Of a stretch of DNA of 17,085 nucleotides, positions 5,944 through 13,533 are shown piece after piece. The notes beneath the pieces are model-generated. The model saw only the letters and a program-made list of their open reading frames with translations, had not been told where the DNA came from and ran no database searches. Within the stretch, counting starts at the first letter, position 1; each line of letters begins with the position of its first letter. The translations under genes were made by a program, and so were the position numbers. The stretch is from the NCBI GenBank assembly GCA_040386935.1, contig JAZKEQ010000003.1:1-17085 (forward strand). The letters are read 5' to 3'. This stretch comes from JABMMZ01 sp040386935. GTDB taxonomy: Bacteria; Bacteroidota; Bacteroidia; NS11-12g; UBA955.

Positions 5944-6396
5944 TTAATCGTGGAAGGCAAATAAGGACAATAATGAGTCCTGCATAATTTCGTATTTATG
6001 CTTTCCTATAAGGGTCTTATAATTTTCAATCAACTTGCTCACACATTTTCTGGCTTCTGCTGCCATGCGTTTTCCCTTGGCAGATAATACAATTGTAACG
6101 GAGCGTCTATCTTCCTTATTTACCAGTGTTTTAAGCAAGCTTTCTCCCATCATTTCAGCAGTTAATTTACTGATGGCTTGCTTGCTGATACCATATTCGT
6201 AAGCAATATTTACAACAGAATTACCCTCTTTATACAACATAATAAGAATGGGTAGATAAGATGATTTGAAATTTTTATACCCCATGTAATGTAGCTCTGC
6301 TTCTATCTGTGCATCGAGCTTACGCCTCAATTTAGTGGTGACAATAAATATATTGTCGAGTTCCAGTTTTGCATTGTGGGCCATAATAATTTGCAT
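5944..6396 (-). CDS. MarR-family transcriptional regulator
   Basis: This protein of up to 150 residues has the MarR winged-helix layout: an N-terminal dimerisation helix, a DNA-binding helix-turn-helix (about 60-84, including YEYGISKQAISKLTAEM), and a beta wing with EDRRSVTIVLSAKGKRM (95-111), followed by a C-terminal dimerisation helix. The DRRS pattern and the LSAKGK segment are typical. A second ATG at 6384 (MAHNAKL) may be the true start, because a TACCTTCG box at 6400-6407 would begin the transcript near 6395. It is divergent from the fasciclin gene with a 101-nt gap, so autoregulation and control of that gene are possible. The ligand is unknown. It is not part of the downstream polysaccharide operon, which has its own promoter signal. 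Confidence 0.85.
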   Translation of the reverse strand: MQIIMAHNAKLELDNIFIVTTKLRRKLDAQIEAELHYMGYKNFKSSYLPILIMLYKEGNSVVNIAYEYGISKQAISKLTAEMMGESLLKTLVNKEDRRSVTIVLSAKGKRMAAEARKCVSKLIENYKTLIGKHKYEIMQDSLLSLFAFHD

Positions 6397-6399
6397 AAC

Positions 6400-6407
6400 G
6401 AAGGTAA
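6400..6407 (-). promoter_or_regulatory. Possible -7 box of the marR-type gene
   Basis: TACCTTCG is one mismatch from TAnnTTTG and lies just upstream of the first ATG. If used, transcription starts at about 6395, which favours the in-frame ATG at 6384 as the start. The -33 region is poor. Confidence 0.35.
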
Positions 6408-6497
6408 AGTGATTTGCCTGAAAAATAAATTTTTTCTTTTTTAAAATCCAAACTCAACCCGTACTCGTAAATAGTATTATATCAAACATAAAATAAT

Positions 6498-7058
6498 ATG
6501 AAAAATTTAAAACTATCATTTGCTGCATTAGCGATAGCCCTTACAGCAAGTCTAACATCTGTGAATGCCCAAACAGTACAAGTAGGTGGTGAAGCCATGC
6601 TTCCCAAAAAAGACATAATTGATAATGCTGTGAATTCTAAAGTTCACACAACGCTGGTAGCAGCTGTAAAAGCAGCCGATCTTGTTGCCACATTAAAAGG
6701 TGCAGGACCATTCACTGTTTTTGCTCCAACCAATGATGCTTTCGAAAACTTACCTGCCGGAACAGTAGAAAACCTATTAAAACCTGAGAATAAAGCAACT
6801 CTTACAAAAGTATTGACTTACCATGTTGTATCAGGCAAATACACTTTTGATGATTTAACTAAATTGATAAAAAAAGGAAACGGAAAAGCAACATTGCCTA
6901 CTGTAAGTGGCGGCTCTCTAACCTTTACCATGAATGGTACTCACAACATATTAATAACTGATGAAAACGGCAGCACATCGAACATCATTGTTTACGATGT
7001 AATGCAATCCAATGGAGTGATTCACTCTATTGACACCGTAGTTCTTCCCAAGATGTAA
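6498..7058 (+). CDS. Secreted fasciclin (FAS1) domain protein
   Basis: This 186-residue exported protein has a Sec signal peptide (1-24) with Lys residues, a hydrophobic core and a likely cut after SVNA before QT. One FAS1 domain fills the rest. It contains the H1 box GPFTVFAPTNDAF (70-82), LTYHVVSG (106-113), and the H2 box VIHSIDTVVLP (174-184). There is no lipobox and no C-terminal sorting domain, so it should be periplasmic or released. FAS1 proteins usually mediate adhesion or bind surface polymers; no enzyme activity is expected. It is the only plus-strand gene in the window and is monocistronic: the divergent MarR-type gene lies upstream and a strong bidirectional terminator follows. 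The start ATG follows an AT-rich leader without a Shine-Dalgarno site, as is usual in Bacteroidota. Confidence 0.93.
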   Translation: MKNLKLSFAALAIALTASLTSVNAQTVQVGGEAMLPKKDIIDNAVNSKVHTTLVAAVKAADLVATLKGAGPFTVFAPTNDAFENLPAGTVENLLKPENKATLTKVLTYHVVSGKYTFDDLTKLIKKGNGKATLPTVSGGSLTFTMNGTHNILITDENGSTSNIIVYDVMQSNGVIHSIDTVVLPKM

Positions 7059-7084
7059 TGATAGAATTGTTTATTTGGTCGAAC

Positions 7085-7120
7085 AAAAAAAATCCCTGTC
7101 GCGAGACGGGGATTTTTTTT
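7085..7120. terminator. Bidirectional terminator between convergent genes
   Basis: A hairpin CCCTGTC-GCGA-GACGGGG is flanked by A-rich sequence on the left and a run of T on the right. The A/T flanks pair too and give a T-run on either strand. It serves the fasciclin gene (plus) and the secA-SPOR unit (minus). Confidence 0.9.
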
Positions 7121-7133
7121 ATAATAACTTTAT

Positions 7134-7523
7134 TTAGTTCAAAGGTGGATACATGATCTTGTCCTTGATAATAATAGCAGTTTGAAATTTGTCTTTAATC
7201 TCACTGAATAAATGCATGCATTCCATTCTGGTTTTAAAAAGACCTACATATACTTTAAAATTAGGTTCTTCCCACACTACTTCACTATACGCTTTATGAG
7301 CGGCATCGAACTTTGCTTTTTGTGCTTCTGCTTTATTCCTGTTATCTCCTCTGAAAATAAGGATATGGTACCCTTCAATTTTCGCATCCGGGTTCTTTCT
7401 GGTTGCACTTCTTCCGTTAATTAAATTTTCAAGTGCAAAGGGTTTATTTACTGTAATATTTCCCTGAGCTTTAGCAGAAACAAATCCTGCCATCAGCACC
7501 ACTCCTAAAATTATTGCTTTCAT
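7134..7523 (-). CDS. Small secreted SPOR-like protein
   Basis: This 129-residue protein has a signal peptide (1-19, likely cut after AKA) and one compact domain. The segments GYHILIFRGDNRNKAEAQKAKF (51-72), FKVYVGLFKTRMECMHLFSEIKDKF (about 89-113) and AIIIKDKI near the end match the beta-alpha-beta repeats of SPOR domains, where two RNP-like halves each hold a 'VYVG.F.T..EA' pattern. SPOR domains bind denuded peptidoglycan glycan strands, often at division sites; here the protein would be periplasmic and essentially only a SPOR domain. It starts 2 nt behind the secA stop, so it is very likely co-transcribed and perhaps translationally coupled with secA, and it ends just before the shared terminator. 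No membrane anchor other than the signal is seen. Confidence 0.8.
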   Translation of the reverse strand: MKAIILGVVLMAGFVSAKAQGNITVNKPFALENLINGRSATRKNPDAKIEGYHILIFRGDNRNKAEAQKAKFDAAHKAYSEVVWEEPNFKVYVGLFKTRMECMHLFSEIKDKFQTAIIIKDKIMYPPLN

Positions 7524-7525
7524 AT

Positions 7526-10500
7526 TTAGCGTTGTTTTTTTTGATCTCTTTCCTGTTTGCGTCTATCTGCTCTGCTTACTTTTGGACCTTCATCTCCACC
7601 GCCAAAGCTTGGTAATTCAGGCATTCCTTCAGGTAAACCATCCGTTCTGGTTGTTTTCATTTTGCTCATATCAGTTTTTACCGGCTGCTGAATTTGCTGT
7701 ACTTGTGCTGTATTCTGACCATCAATCACCTGAGCTTTGAACAACATGGCCAAAATCTTTTCGTTCATTCTACCAATCATTGTTGAATACAATTTAAACG
7801 ATTCAATTTTATAAATCAACAAAGGATCTTTCTGTTCGTATGTAGCATTATTGGCTGATTGCTTCAGTTCATCCAATTCACGTAAATGATCTTTCCACTC
7901 ATCGTCCAGGGTTTCGAGACAAATATTTTTTTCGTATTCAAGTGTCAGCATCTGACCTTTTGAATCGACTACCTTTTTGAGATTTACAGGAATATCAAAT
8001 TGGCGTAAACCATCCGTAAAAGTCATAACCACATATTGTGCCCTTTCTCCCAGTTTCGCATACATTTCATTGAGTCTTCCCATTGTCTTATCTCTCAAAT
8101 GTTGTTGACGCTCTGCATATACTGCCTGCAACTGATCGTATAAAATATCCGCTAATTCAGGTGTCTTCATCAATTTGAAGTCGCTTTCGCTGAATGGCGC
8201 TTCAATAGCGAATGTCAATGCTAGTTCCAGTTTTAATCCTTCATAATCATCTCCATCTTTTGCTAATCCCACTTTATCATCGCACCAGTCTGATAAGATA
8301 TTTTGCAAATCAAGTGCCAAACGATCTCCAAACAAGGCATTGCGTCTGCGTTTGTAGATAACAGTACGCTGCTTGTTCATTACGTCATCATACTCCAGCA
8401 AGCGTTTACGCATACCGAAATTATTTTGTTCTACTTTCTTCTGACTTCTCTCAATCGTTTTGCTCATCAGTGAATGTTGAATCACTTCACCTTCTTTATA
8501 ACCGAAACGGTCCATCAATTTAGAAGCTCTGTCGCTACCAAATTTACGCATCAAATCATCTTCGAGTGATACGAAGAACATAGATGAACCCGGATCACCC
8601 TGACGACCAGAACGACCACGTAACTGCCTGTCTACCCTTCTTGAATCGTGTCTTTCGGTACCTACGATGGCTAAACCTCCTGCTTTTTTAACATCTGCAC
8701 CAATCTTGATATCAGTTCCCCTACCGGCCATGTTAGTTGCTATGGTTACTGCTGCTGTGTTACCTGCTTCAGCTACTACTTCAGCTTCACGTTGATTTTG
8801 TTTTGCGTTCAACACATTGTGTTTGATGTTGCGCAATTTCAACATACGCGACAGCAATTCTGAAATTTCAACCGAGGTAGTACCTACCAGTACCGGACGT
8901 CCTTCACCTGTTAGACGAACAACTTCTTCGATAACGGCATTGTATTTTTCGCGTTTGGTTTTGTAGATCTGGTCTTCAAAATCTTTACGTGAAATTGGTT
9001 TATTTGTTGGTATTACAACAACATCCAGTTTGTAAATTTCCCAGAACTCACCTGCTTCAGTTTCAGCAGTACCGGTCATACCGGCAAGTTTGTGATACAT
9101 TCTGAAATAATTTTGAAGTGTAATGGTCGCAAATGTTTGTGAAGCGGCTTCTACTTTTACATTTTCTTTTGCTTCTATTGCCTGGTGTAACCCATCGCTG
9201 TATCGTCTGCCTTCCAGCACACGACCTGTTTGCTCATCTACAATTTTTACCTTGCCTTCAGCAATGATGTATTCAATATCTTTTTCGAATAAAGTGTATG
9301 CTTTTAACAATTGGTTGATAGAGTGAATGCGTTCAGATTTGATAGAGAAATTACGCATCAATTCTTCCTTGCGCTCAGCTTTCTCTGCTGTATCTAAACT
9401 CAGTTTTTCTATATCGGCTATTTCACCGCCAACATCAGGAATAATAAAGAAATCTTTTTCTTCATCGGATTGGGTAATCATTTCGATACCCTTATCAGTC
9501 AATTCAACCTGATTATTTTTTTCATCAATAACAAAATACAACTCTGCATCAGCTTTAGGCATTTCTCTTTGTTGATCCTGCAAATAATAGTTTTCTGTTT
9601 TTTGCAATAAGGCTTTCATACCTTGTTCACTTAAGAATTTTATCAAAGCTTTGCTTTTTGGCAAACCTCTGTAAGCTCTCAATAATGCAAGCCCGCCTCC
9701 GCCATCTTTTTCACCAGTATTGCCTGCTTCTATTTGTCTTTTTGCTTCGTTCAAGAAACCGTTTACCGCTTTCTTTTGTGCTTCAACAAGGCGTTCAATG
9801 CGCGACTTTAATGCTGTATATTCCTGTATATCGCCTCTTGGTACCGGACCGGATATAATCAATGGTGTTCTCGCATCATCAATTAAAACTGAATCGACCT
9901 CATCGACCATTGCAAAGTGGTGCTTGCGTTGCACCAATTCTTCAGGTGAGTGGGTCATGTTATCTCTCAGATAATCGAAACCAAATTCATTATTGGTCCC
10001 GTAAACGATATCTGAAGCATAGGCTTTTCTTCTTTCATCGCTATTCGGTCTGTGGTAATCAATACAATCAACTGTCAATCCATGGAATTGGAACAAAGGA
10101 CCATTCCATTCACAGTCTCTTCGTGCAAGGTAATCGTTCACAGTTACAATGTGTACACCTTTACCGCCCAATGCGTTCAAGTAAGCCGGCAATGTGGATA
10201 CAAGGGTTTTACCCTCACCTGTACCCATCTCTGCTATTTTACCCTGGTGCAATACCATACCACCTATCAACTGTACATCGTAATGTACCATGTTCCATTT
10301 TACCAGACCACCTGCTGCATCCCATTGATTGGCATATAACGCTTTATCATTTTGAACAGTAACAAAGTCGTTGTATTTGGCAAGTTCTCTGTCCATTTCA
10401 GTGGCAGTAACTTCCAACGTTTCGTTTTCGCTTAATCTTTTTGCTGTTTGCTTTATTACTGCGAACGCTTCGGGTAATATTTCCAACAATGCTTTTTCAA

Positions 10501-10813
10501 GCATGGCATCACTTTCTTTTTCAAGGGCATCAATTTCAGAAAACAATTTATCTTTTTCCATGACATCATCAACAGGCAATGCCTCTATTTCTGCCTTTAT
10601 GGCGCTAATATTGTCATTAACAGATTTCAGTTGCTCAGCAATTCTGGTTTTGAATTCAATGGTCTTAGCTCTGAGCTGATCATTGGTCAATGAATGATAT
10701 TCTTCATAAAATTGATTTATTAAAGCAATGGTAGGCAACATTTGCTGCACGTCTTTCTCGCTTTTGCTGCCGCCCAACAGTTTGGTGATGCTTTTAAGAA
10801 TGGAATTTAACAT
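7526..10813 (-). CDS. secA: Preprotein translocase ATPase SecA
   Basis: SecA drives proteins through SecYEG by ATP hydrolysis. At 1095 residues it is clearly longer than E. coli SecA (901). Visible landmarks are Walker A MGTGEGKT (196-203), MVDEVDSVLIDDARTP (302-317; Walker B/DEAD site), TGRVLEGRRYSDGLHQAIEAKE (529-550), ATNMAGRGTDIKIG (692-705), RGRSGRQGDPGSS (732-744) and the scaffold/wing segment DDEWKDHLRELDELKQ (970-985). The extra length comes from a charged helical insert near 60-100 and a Gly/Lys-rich insert near 340-425, which are known Bacteroidota traits. The C-terminus ends in a basic tail (SRADRRKQERDQKKQR) and has no CxCxSGK zinc motif. The start is the only Met that fits the family N-terminus. 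A TATCTTTG box ends 7 nt before the ATG. The SPOR-like gene follows 2 nt later. Confidence 0.98.
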   Translation of the reverse strand: MLNSILKSITKLLGGSKSEKDVQQMLPTIALINQFYEEYHSLTNDQLRAKTIEFKTRIAEQLKSVNDNISAIKAEIEALPVDDVMEKDKLFSEIDALEKESDAMLEKALLEILPEAFAVIKQTAKRLSENETLEVTATEMDRELAKYNDFVTVQNDKALYANQWDAAGGLVKWNMVHYDVQLIGGMVLHQGKIAEMGTGEGKTLVSTLPAYLNALGGKGVHIVTVNDYLARRDCEWNGPLFQFHGLTVDCIDYHRPNSDERRKAYASDIVYGTNNEFGFDYLRDNMTHSPEELVQRKHHFAMVDEVDSVLIDDARTPLIISGPVPRGDIQEYTALKSRIERLVEAQKKAVNGFLNEAKRQIEAGNTGEKDGGGGLALLRAYRGLPKSKALIKFLSEQGMKALLQKTENYYLQDQQREMPKADAELYFVIDEKNNQVELTDKGIEMITQSDEEKDFFIIPDVGGEIADIEKLSLDTAEKAERKEELMRNFSIKSERIHSINQLLKAYTLFEKDIEYIIAEGKVKIVDEQTGRVLEGRRYSDGLHQAIEAKENVKVEAASQTFATITLQNYFRMYHKLAGMTGTAETEAGEFWEIYKLDVVVIPTNKPISRKDFEDQIYKTKREKYNAVIEEVVRLTGEGRPVLVGTTSVEISELLSRMLKLRNIKHNVLNAKQNQREAEVVAEAGNTAAVTIATNMAGRGTDIKIGADVKKAGGLAIVGTERHDSRRVDRQLRGRSGRQGDPGSSMFFVSLEDDLMRKFGSDRASKLMDRFGYKEGEVIQHSLMSKTIERSQKKVEQNNFGMRKRLLEYDDVMNKQRTVIYKRRRNALFGDRLALDLQNILSDWCDDKVGLAKDGDDYEGLKLELALTFAIEAPFSESDFKLMKTPELADILYDQLQAVYAERQQHLRDKTMGRLNEMYAKLGERAQYVVMTFTDGLRQFDIPVNLKKVVDSKGQMLTLEYEKNICLETLDDEWKDHLRELDELKQSANNATYEQKDPLLIYKIESFKLYSTMIGRMNEKILAMLFKAQVIDGQNTAQVQQIQQPVKTDMSKMKTTRTDGLPEGMPELPSFGGGDEGPKVSRADRRKQERDQKKQR

Positions 10814-10820
10814 AAAGGTA

Positions 10821-10828
10821 CAAAGATA
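10821..10828 (-). promoter_or_regulatory. -7 box of secA
   Basis: TATCTTTG matches TAnnTTTG exactly. It lies 7 nt from the secA ATG, so the expected transcript start is at about 10815 and the leader would be only 1-3 nt. The -33 region is poor. Confidence 0.5.
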
Positions 10829-10920
10829 TTAATTTACTTGATTTTATTACATGAAGCATGCAATGAGTTTGCCAAATTTACAAGACCAGTAAAGGGCTGA
10901 CGTAATGGCTTATTCATAAA

Positions 10921-10955
10921 AAAATCCCGTTCTGCAAAATGCGGAACGGGATTTT
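10921..10955 (-). terminator. Terminator of the ribosomal/tsf operon
   Basis: A 15-bp stem AAAATCCCGTTCTGC / GCGGAACGGGATTTT with one G-T pair and an AAAAT loop is followed on the minus strand by a run of T. It lies 27 nt beyond the tsf stop and upstream of the secA promoter, separating the two units. Confidence 0.92.
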
Positions 10956-10982
10956 CAATGCTGTATTCGCTGTTGTGTTGGA

Positions 10983-11828
10983 TTAGGCCCCTAAAGCAAC
11001 CCTTTTGAAACTTTTTACAACTAAACCTGCTTCAGTATCGGCTAACATCTTAGCGATAGTTTTGCTACTGTCTTTAACGAATTCCTGATTTACCAGAGTA
11101 TATTCTTTATAGAATTTGTTCAGGCGACCCTGAGCAATTTTCTCAGCCATTTCTGCCGGTTTGCCCTCAGCAATAGCTTGTTCTTTACCTACTTCAATTT
11201 CTCTGTTGATGGTTTCAGCAGGCACTTCACTTTCGTTCAATGCAATTGGGTTCATAGCAGCAATTTGCATAGCTGTATCTTTACCTGCAGCAATATTTGC
11301 TTCGCTTGGTGCATTGTTTAATTCAACCAATACGCCCATTCTGTTGCCGGCATGAATATACGCTACTACGTTATCACCTTTGATGATTTCGTATTTAGAT
11401 ACATCCATTTTTTCACCGGTTTTACCCATTTCATCCAATAATCTTTGTTCAAGACTCAAACTGCCAATGTTCAAAGCTTTCAAAGCTTCAATATTAGCCG
11501 GTTGTTCAGTCAATGCTAACTGGGCAACTTCATTGGCAAATTTTACGAAGTCTTCGTTTTTAGCAACGAAATCTGTTTCGCAATTCAATTCAATGATGAT
11601 ACCTGTTTTGCTATCAGCTGTAGTTACTGCAATTACTGCACCTTCTTTAGCTGCTCTGTCTGCTCTGTTCAGAGAAATTTTTTGTCCTTTTTTTCTTAAA
11701 AAGTCGATAGCTGCTTCAAAATCACCGTTTGTTTCAACAAGGGCTTTTTTGCAATCCATCATACCTGCGCCAGTCATTTGGCGTAATCTGTTCACATCTG
11801 CTGCACTAATAGTGGTCATACTGCTCAT
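10983..11828 (-). CDS. tsf: Elongation factor Ts
   Basis: EF-Ts is the guanine nucleotide exchange factor that recycles EF-Tu from GDP to GTP. At 281 residues it is close to the E. coli protein (283). The N-terminal UBA-like domain carries the family signature LRQMTGAGMMDCKKAL (15-30), and the core holds LNCETDFVAKNEDF (81-94), the second signature and part of the EF-Tu contact with the TDFVAKN segment. The C-terminus (EAGLVVKSFKRVALGA) is complete. A second Met at position 4 could be the start instead; the difference is three residues. It is the last gene of rplM-rpsI-rpsB-tsf, 14 nt behind rpsB, the usual rpsB-tsf pairing, and is followed by a strong terminator. Confidence 0.98.
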   Translation of the reverse strand: MSSMTTISAADVNRLRQMTGAGMMDCKKALVETNGDFEAAIDFLRKKGQKISLNRADRAAKEGAVIAVTTADSKTGIIIELNCETDFVAKNEDFVKFANEVAQLALTEQPANIEALKALNIGSLSLEQRLLDEMGKTGEKMDVSKYEIIKGDNVVAYIHAGNRMGVLVELNNAPSEANIAAGKDTAMQIAAMNPIALNESEVPAETINREIEVGKEQAIAEGKPAEMAEKIAQGRLNKFYKEYTLVNQEFVKDSSKTIAKMLADTEAGLVVKSFKRVALGA

Positions 11829-11842
11829 TTAAAATACAATAA

Positions 11843-12592
11843 TTATGCTTCTGCGGTTTCTTTTTCTGATTTTGATTTTTCGATTTCAGCTGAATCTTTG
11901 TCTTTCTTTCTTTCAGCCATTCCTTCTTCGATTGCAGCTACGATATAGTCAACAACCAATTTGATTGATTTAGATGAATCGTCATTACAAGGGATAGGGA
12001 AATCGATATTTGTTGGATCGCTGTTGGTATCAACCATAGCGATAGTTGGCATGTTTAATTTCAATGCTTCAGATACAGCAAGGTGCTCTCTCTTAACATC
12101 AACGATAAACAATGCAGATGGAAGACGTGACATATCAGCGATACCACCTAATACTTTAGATAATTTTGCTTTTTCACGTTCCAACATCAATTTTTCTTTT
12201 TTGTTGATGTTTGCATATGTTCCGTCTACAGCCATTTTATCAATGGTCTGCATTTTTTTGATTGATTTACGCACTGTCGCAAAGTTGGTAAGCATACCGC
12301 CTAACCATCTTTCAACTGCATACGGCATAGTTGTTTGCGCAGCCGCTTCACGGATAATATCTTTCGCTTGTTTTTTTGTTGCTACGAACAAAATTTTGCG
12401 ACCTGATTTTACCATGTTTTTGATAGCAGCGCCCGCTTCTTCTAGTTTTACAGATGTTTTATGTAAATCTATGATATGGATCCCGTCCTGCTCCATGAAA
12501 ATGTATGGTGCCATTTTTGGATTCCATTTGCGGGTAAGGTGTCCGAAGTGACAGCCTGCTTCCAATAATTGTTCTTGTGATACTGAAGACAT
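11843..12592 (-). CDS. rpsB: 30S ribosomal protein S2
   Basis: S2 binds late to the small subunit at the head-body junction and helps recruit S1. The protein has 249 residues (E. coli 241). The first S2 signature is seen in AGCHFGHLTRKWNPKM (12-27), followed by GIHIIDLHKT (37-46), the conserved WLGGMLTNF (96-104) and the second signature VDTNSDPTNIDFPIPCND (187-204). The C-terminal 25 residues are a Lys/Glu/Ser-rich, probably disordered tail (KSKSEKETAEA), common in this phylum. It lies 12 nt behind rpsI and 14 nt before tsf and has no separate promoter that I can see. An open antisense frame across the gene has no recognisable protein features. Confidence 0.98.
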   Translation of the reverse strand: MSSVSQEQLLEAGCHFGHLTRKWNPKMAPYIFMEQDGIHIIDLHKTSVKLEEAGAAIKNMVKSGRKILFVATKKQAKDIIREAAAQTTMPYAVERWLGGMLTNFATVRKSIKKMQTIDKMAVDGTYANINKKEKLMLEREKAKLSKVLGGIADMSRLPSALFIVDVKREHLAVSEALKLNMPTIAMVDTNSDPTNIDFPIPCNDDSSKSIKLVVDYIVAAIEEGMAERKKDKDSAEIEKSKSEKETAEA

Positions 12593-12604
12593 TTGTAATA
12601 AATA

Positions 12605-12991
12605 TTAACGTTTGCTGAATTGAAATCTTTTTCTTGCTTTCTTTTGACCCGGTTTTTTTCTTTCAACCATTCTGTCATCTCTTGTAAGTAAGCCCAATGG
12701 TTTTAAAGCCAAACGGTTTTCTGCATTCACTTCGCAAAGTGATTTAGAAATGGCCAAACGGATGGCTTCTGCCTGTCCGGTAACACCACCGCCATCAACA
12801 TTAATTTTGATGTCAAATTTACCAACATTGTCAGTTACCTGAAGTGGTTGAACCACTTTAAACTGATTAACAAGTGTTGTAAAGTAAGCATCGTAAGGCT
12901 TGTTGTTGATAGTTATAGAACCGCTACCCGGTTTCATATAAATACGTGCTACTGAGGTTTTTCTTCTACCTGATGTATTTGTAACTTCCAT
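12605..12991 (-). CDS. rpsI: 30S ribosomal protein S9
   Basis: S9 is a small-subunit head protein whose C-terminal tail reaches the P-site tRNA. Its 128 residues are normal (E. coli 130). It shows SGRRKTSVARIYMKPGSG (6-23), GGGVTGQAEAIRLAISKSL (67-85, the family signature), DDRMVERKKPGQKKARKRFQFSKR (105-128) and the invariant basic SKR end. It lies 14 nt behind rplM, the near-universal L13-S9 pair, and 12 nt before rpsB. The start ATG is the only one upstream of the conserved region. No Shine-Dalgarno site is obvious. Confidence 0.98.
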   Translation of the reverse strand: MEVTNTSGRRKTSVARIYMKPGSGSITINNKPYDAYFTTLVNQFKVVQPLQVTDNVGKFDIKINVDGGGVTGQAEAIRLAISKSLCEVNAENRLALKPLGLLTRDDRMVERKKPGQKKARKRFQFSKR

Positions 12992-13005
12992 GTTATTGTT
13001 ATGGA

Positions 13006-13455
13006 TTATAATTTAATTTTTAATTCTTTTGGTTGTTGTGCTTCGTGAGGATGTACATCGCTGTCGTAAACGAACAGGTTACCATACATCTTTCTACCAA
13101 GACGGGTTTTTGGCAACATGCCTTTTACCGCTTCTTCAATAAGAGCGATAGGTTTTTTGTTTACCAGGTCCGAAGCAGAAATTCTTTTCTGTCCACCCGG
13201 GAAACCCGAATAAGTGATATACTCTTTGGTTGCCAGCTTAGAGCCAGACAACTTTACTTTACCCGCATTAATAACGATAACGCAATCGCCATTATCTGTA
13301 TTAGGGGTATAATCTGTCTTATTCTTGCCAATTAATGCAGCTGCTATTTGAGTGGATAAGCGACCAAGCACTTTTTCACTAGCATCTACCACATACCAAT
13401 TCTTCTGAATGGTTGCTTTGTTGGCATAAACGGTTTTAAAACTTATTGAATCCAC
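13006..13455 (-). CDS. rplM: 50S ribosomal protein L13
   Basis: L13 is an early assembly protein of the large subunit. With the start chosen here it has 149 residues, close to other L13 (about 142-151). The frame is open up to a TTG at 13518, but family members in this phylum begin near SYKTVSANKAT, and the matching segment here is DSISFKTVYANKAT directly after a GTG at 13455. A good promoter lies at 13488-13519, inside the longer reading, so the upstream codons are not transcribed from it. The protein shows WYVVDASEKVLGRLSTQIA, DYTPNTDNGDCVIVINA and KGMLPKTRLGRKMYGNLFVY, the family signature. It is the first gene of rplM-rpsI-rpsB-tsf and follows an unrelated glycosyltransferase gene on the same strand. 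Confidence 0.95.
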   Translation of the reverse strand: MDSISFKTVYANKATIQKNWYVVDASEKVLGRLSTQIAAALIGKNKTDYTPNTDNGDCVIVINAGKVKLSGSKLATKEYITYSGFPGGQKRISASDLVNKKPIALIEEAVKGMLPKTRLGRKMYGNLFVYDSDVHPHEAQQPKELKIKL

Positions 13456-13487
13456 GACTTTACTATGTTGATAAAAATTAAGGGTTG

Positions 13488-13519
13488 CAAAATTAGATAA
13501 TACTTCCCGAAATACCAAA
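13488..13519 (-). promoter_or_regulatory. Promoter of the rplM operon
   Basis: On the minus strand TTTG (13519-13516) and TAATTTTG (13495-13488) are separated by 20 nt, the best match in the window to the Bacteroidota housekeeping promoter (TTTG, then TAnnTTTG about 19-21 nt later). Transcription should start near 13482, giving a leader of about 27 nt before the GTG of rplM. Confidence 0.8.
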
Positions 13520-13533
13520 CACTATTCGAGATT

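Noticed and set aside
9862..10362. 166-codon plus-strand frame inside secA
   Set aside because: Antisense to a highly conserved part of secA; composition is what reverse reading of coding DNA gives.
11961..12551. 196-codon plus-strand frame antisense to rpsB
   Set aside because: A long open antisense frame arises from the codon bias of rpsB; no signal or domain is visible.
13456..13518. Upstream TTG start of rplM adding 21 residues
   Set aside because: It would contain the operon promoter and the added residues do not match L13 N-termini.
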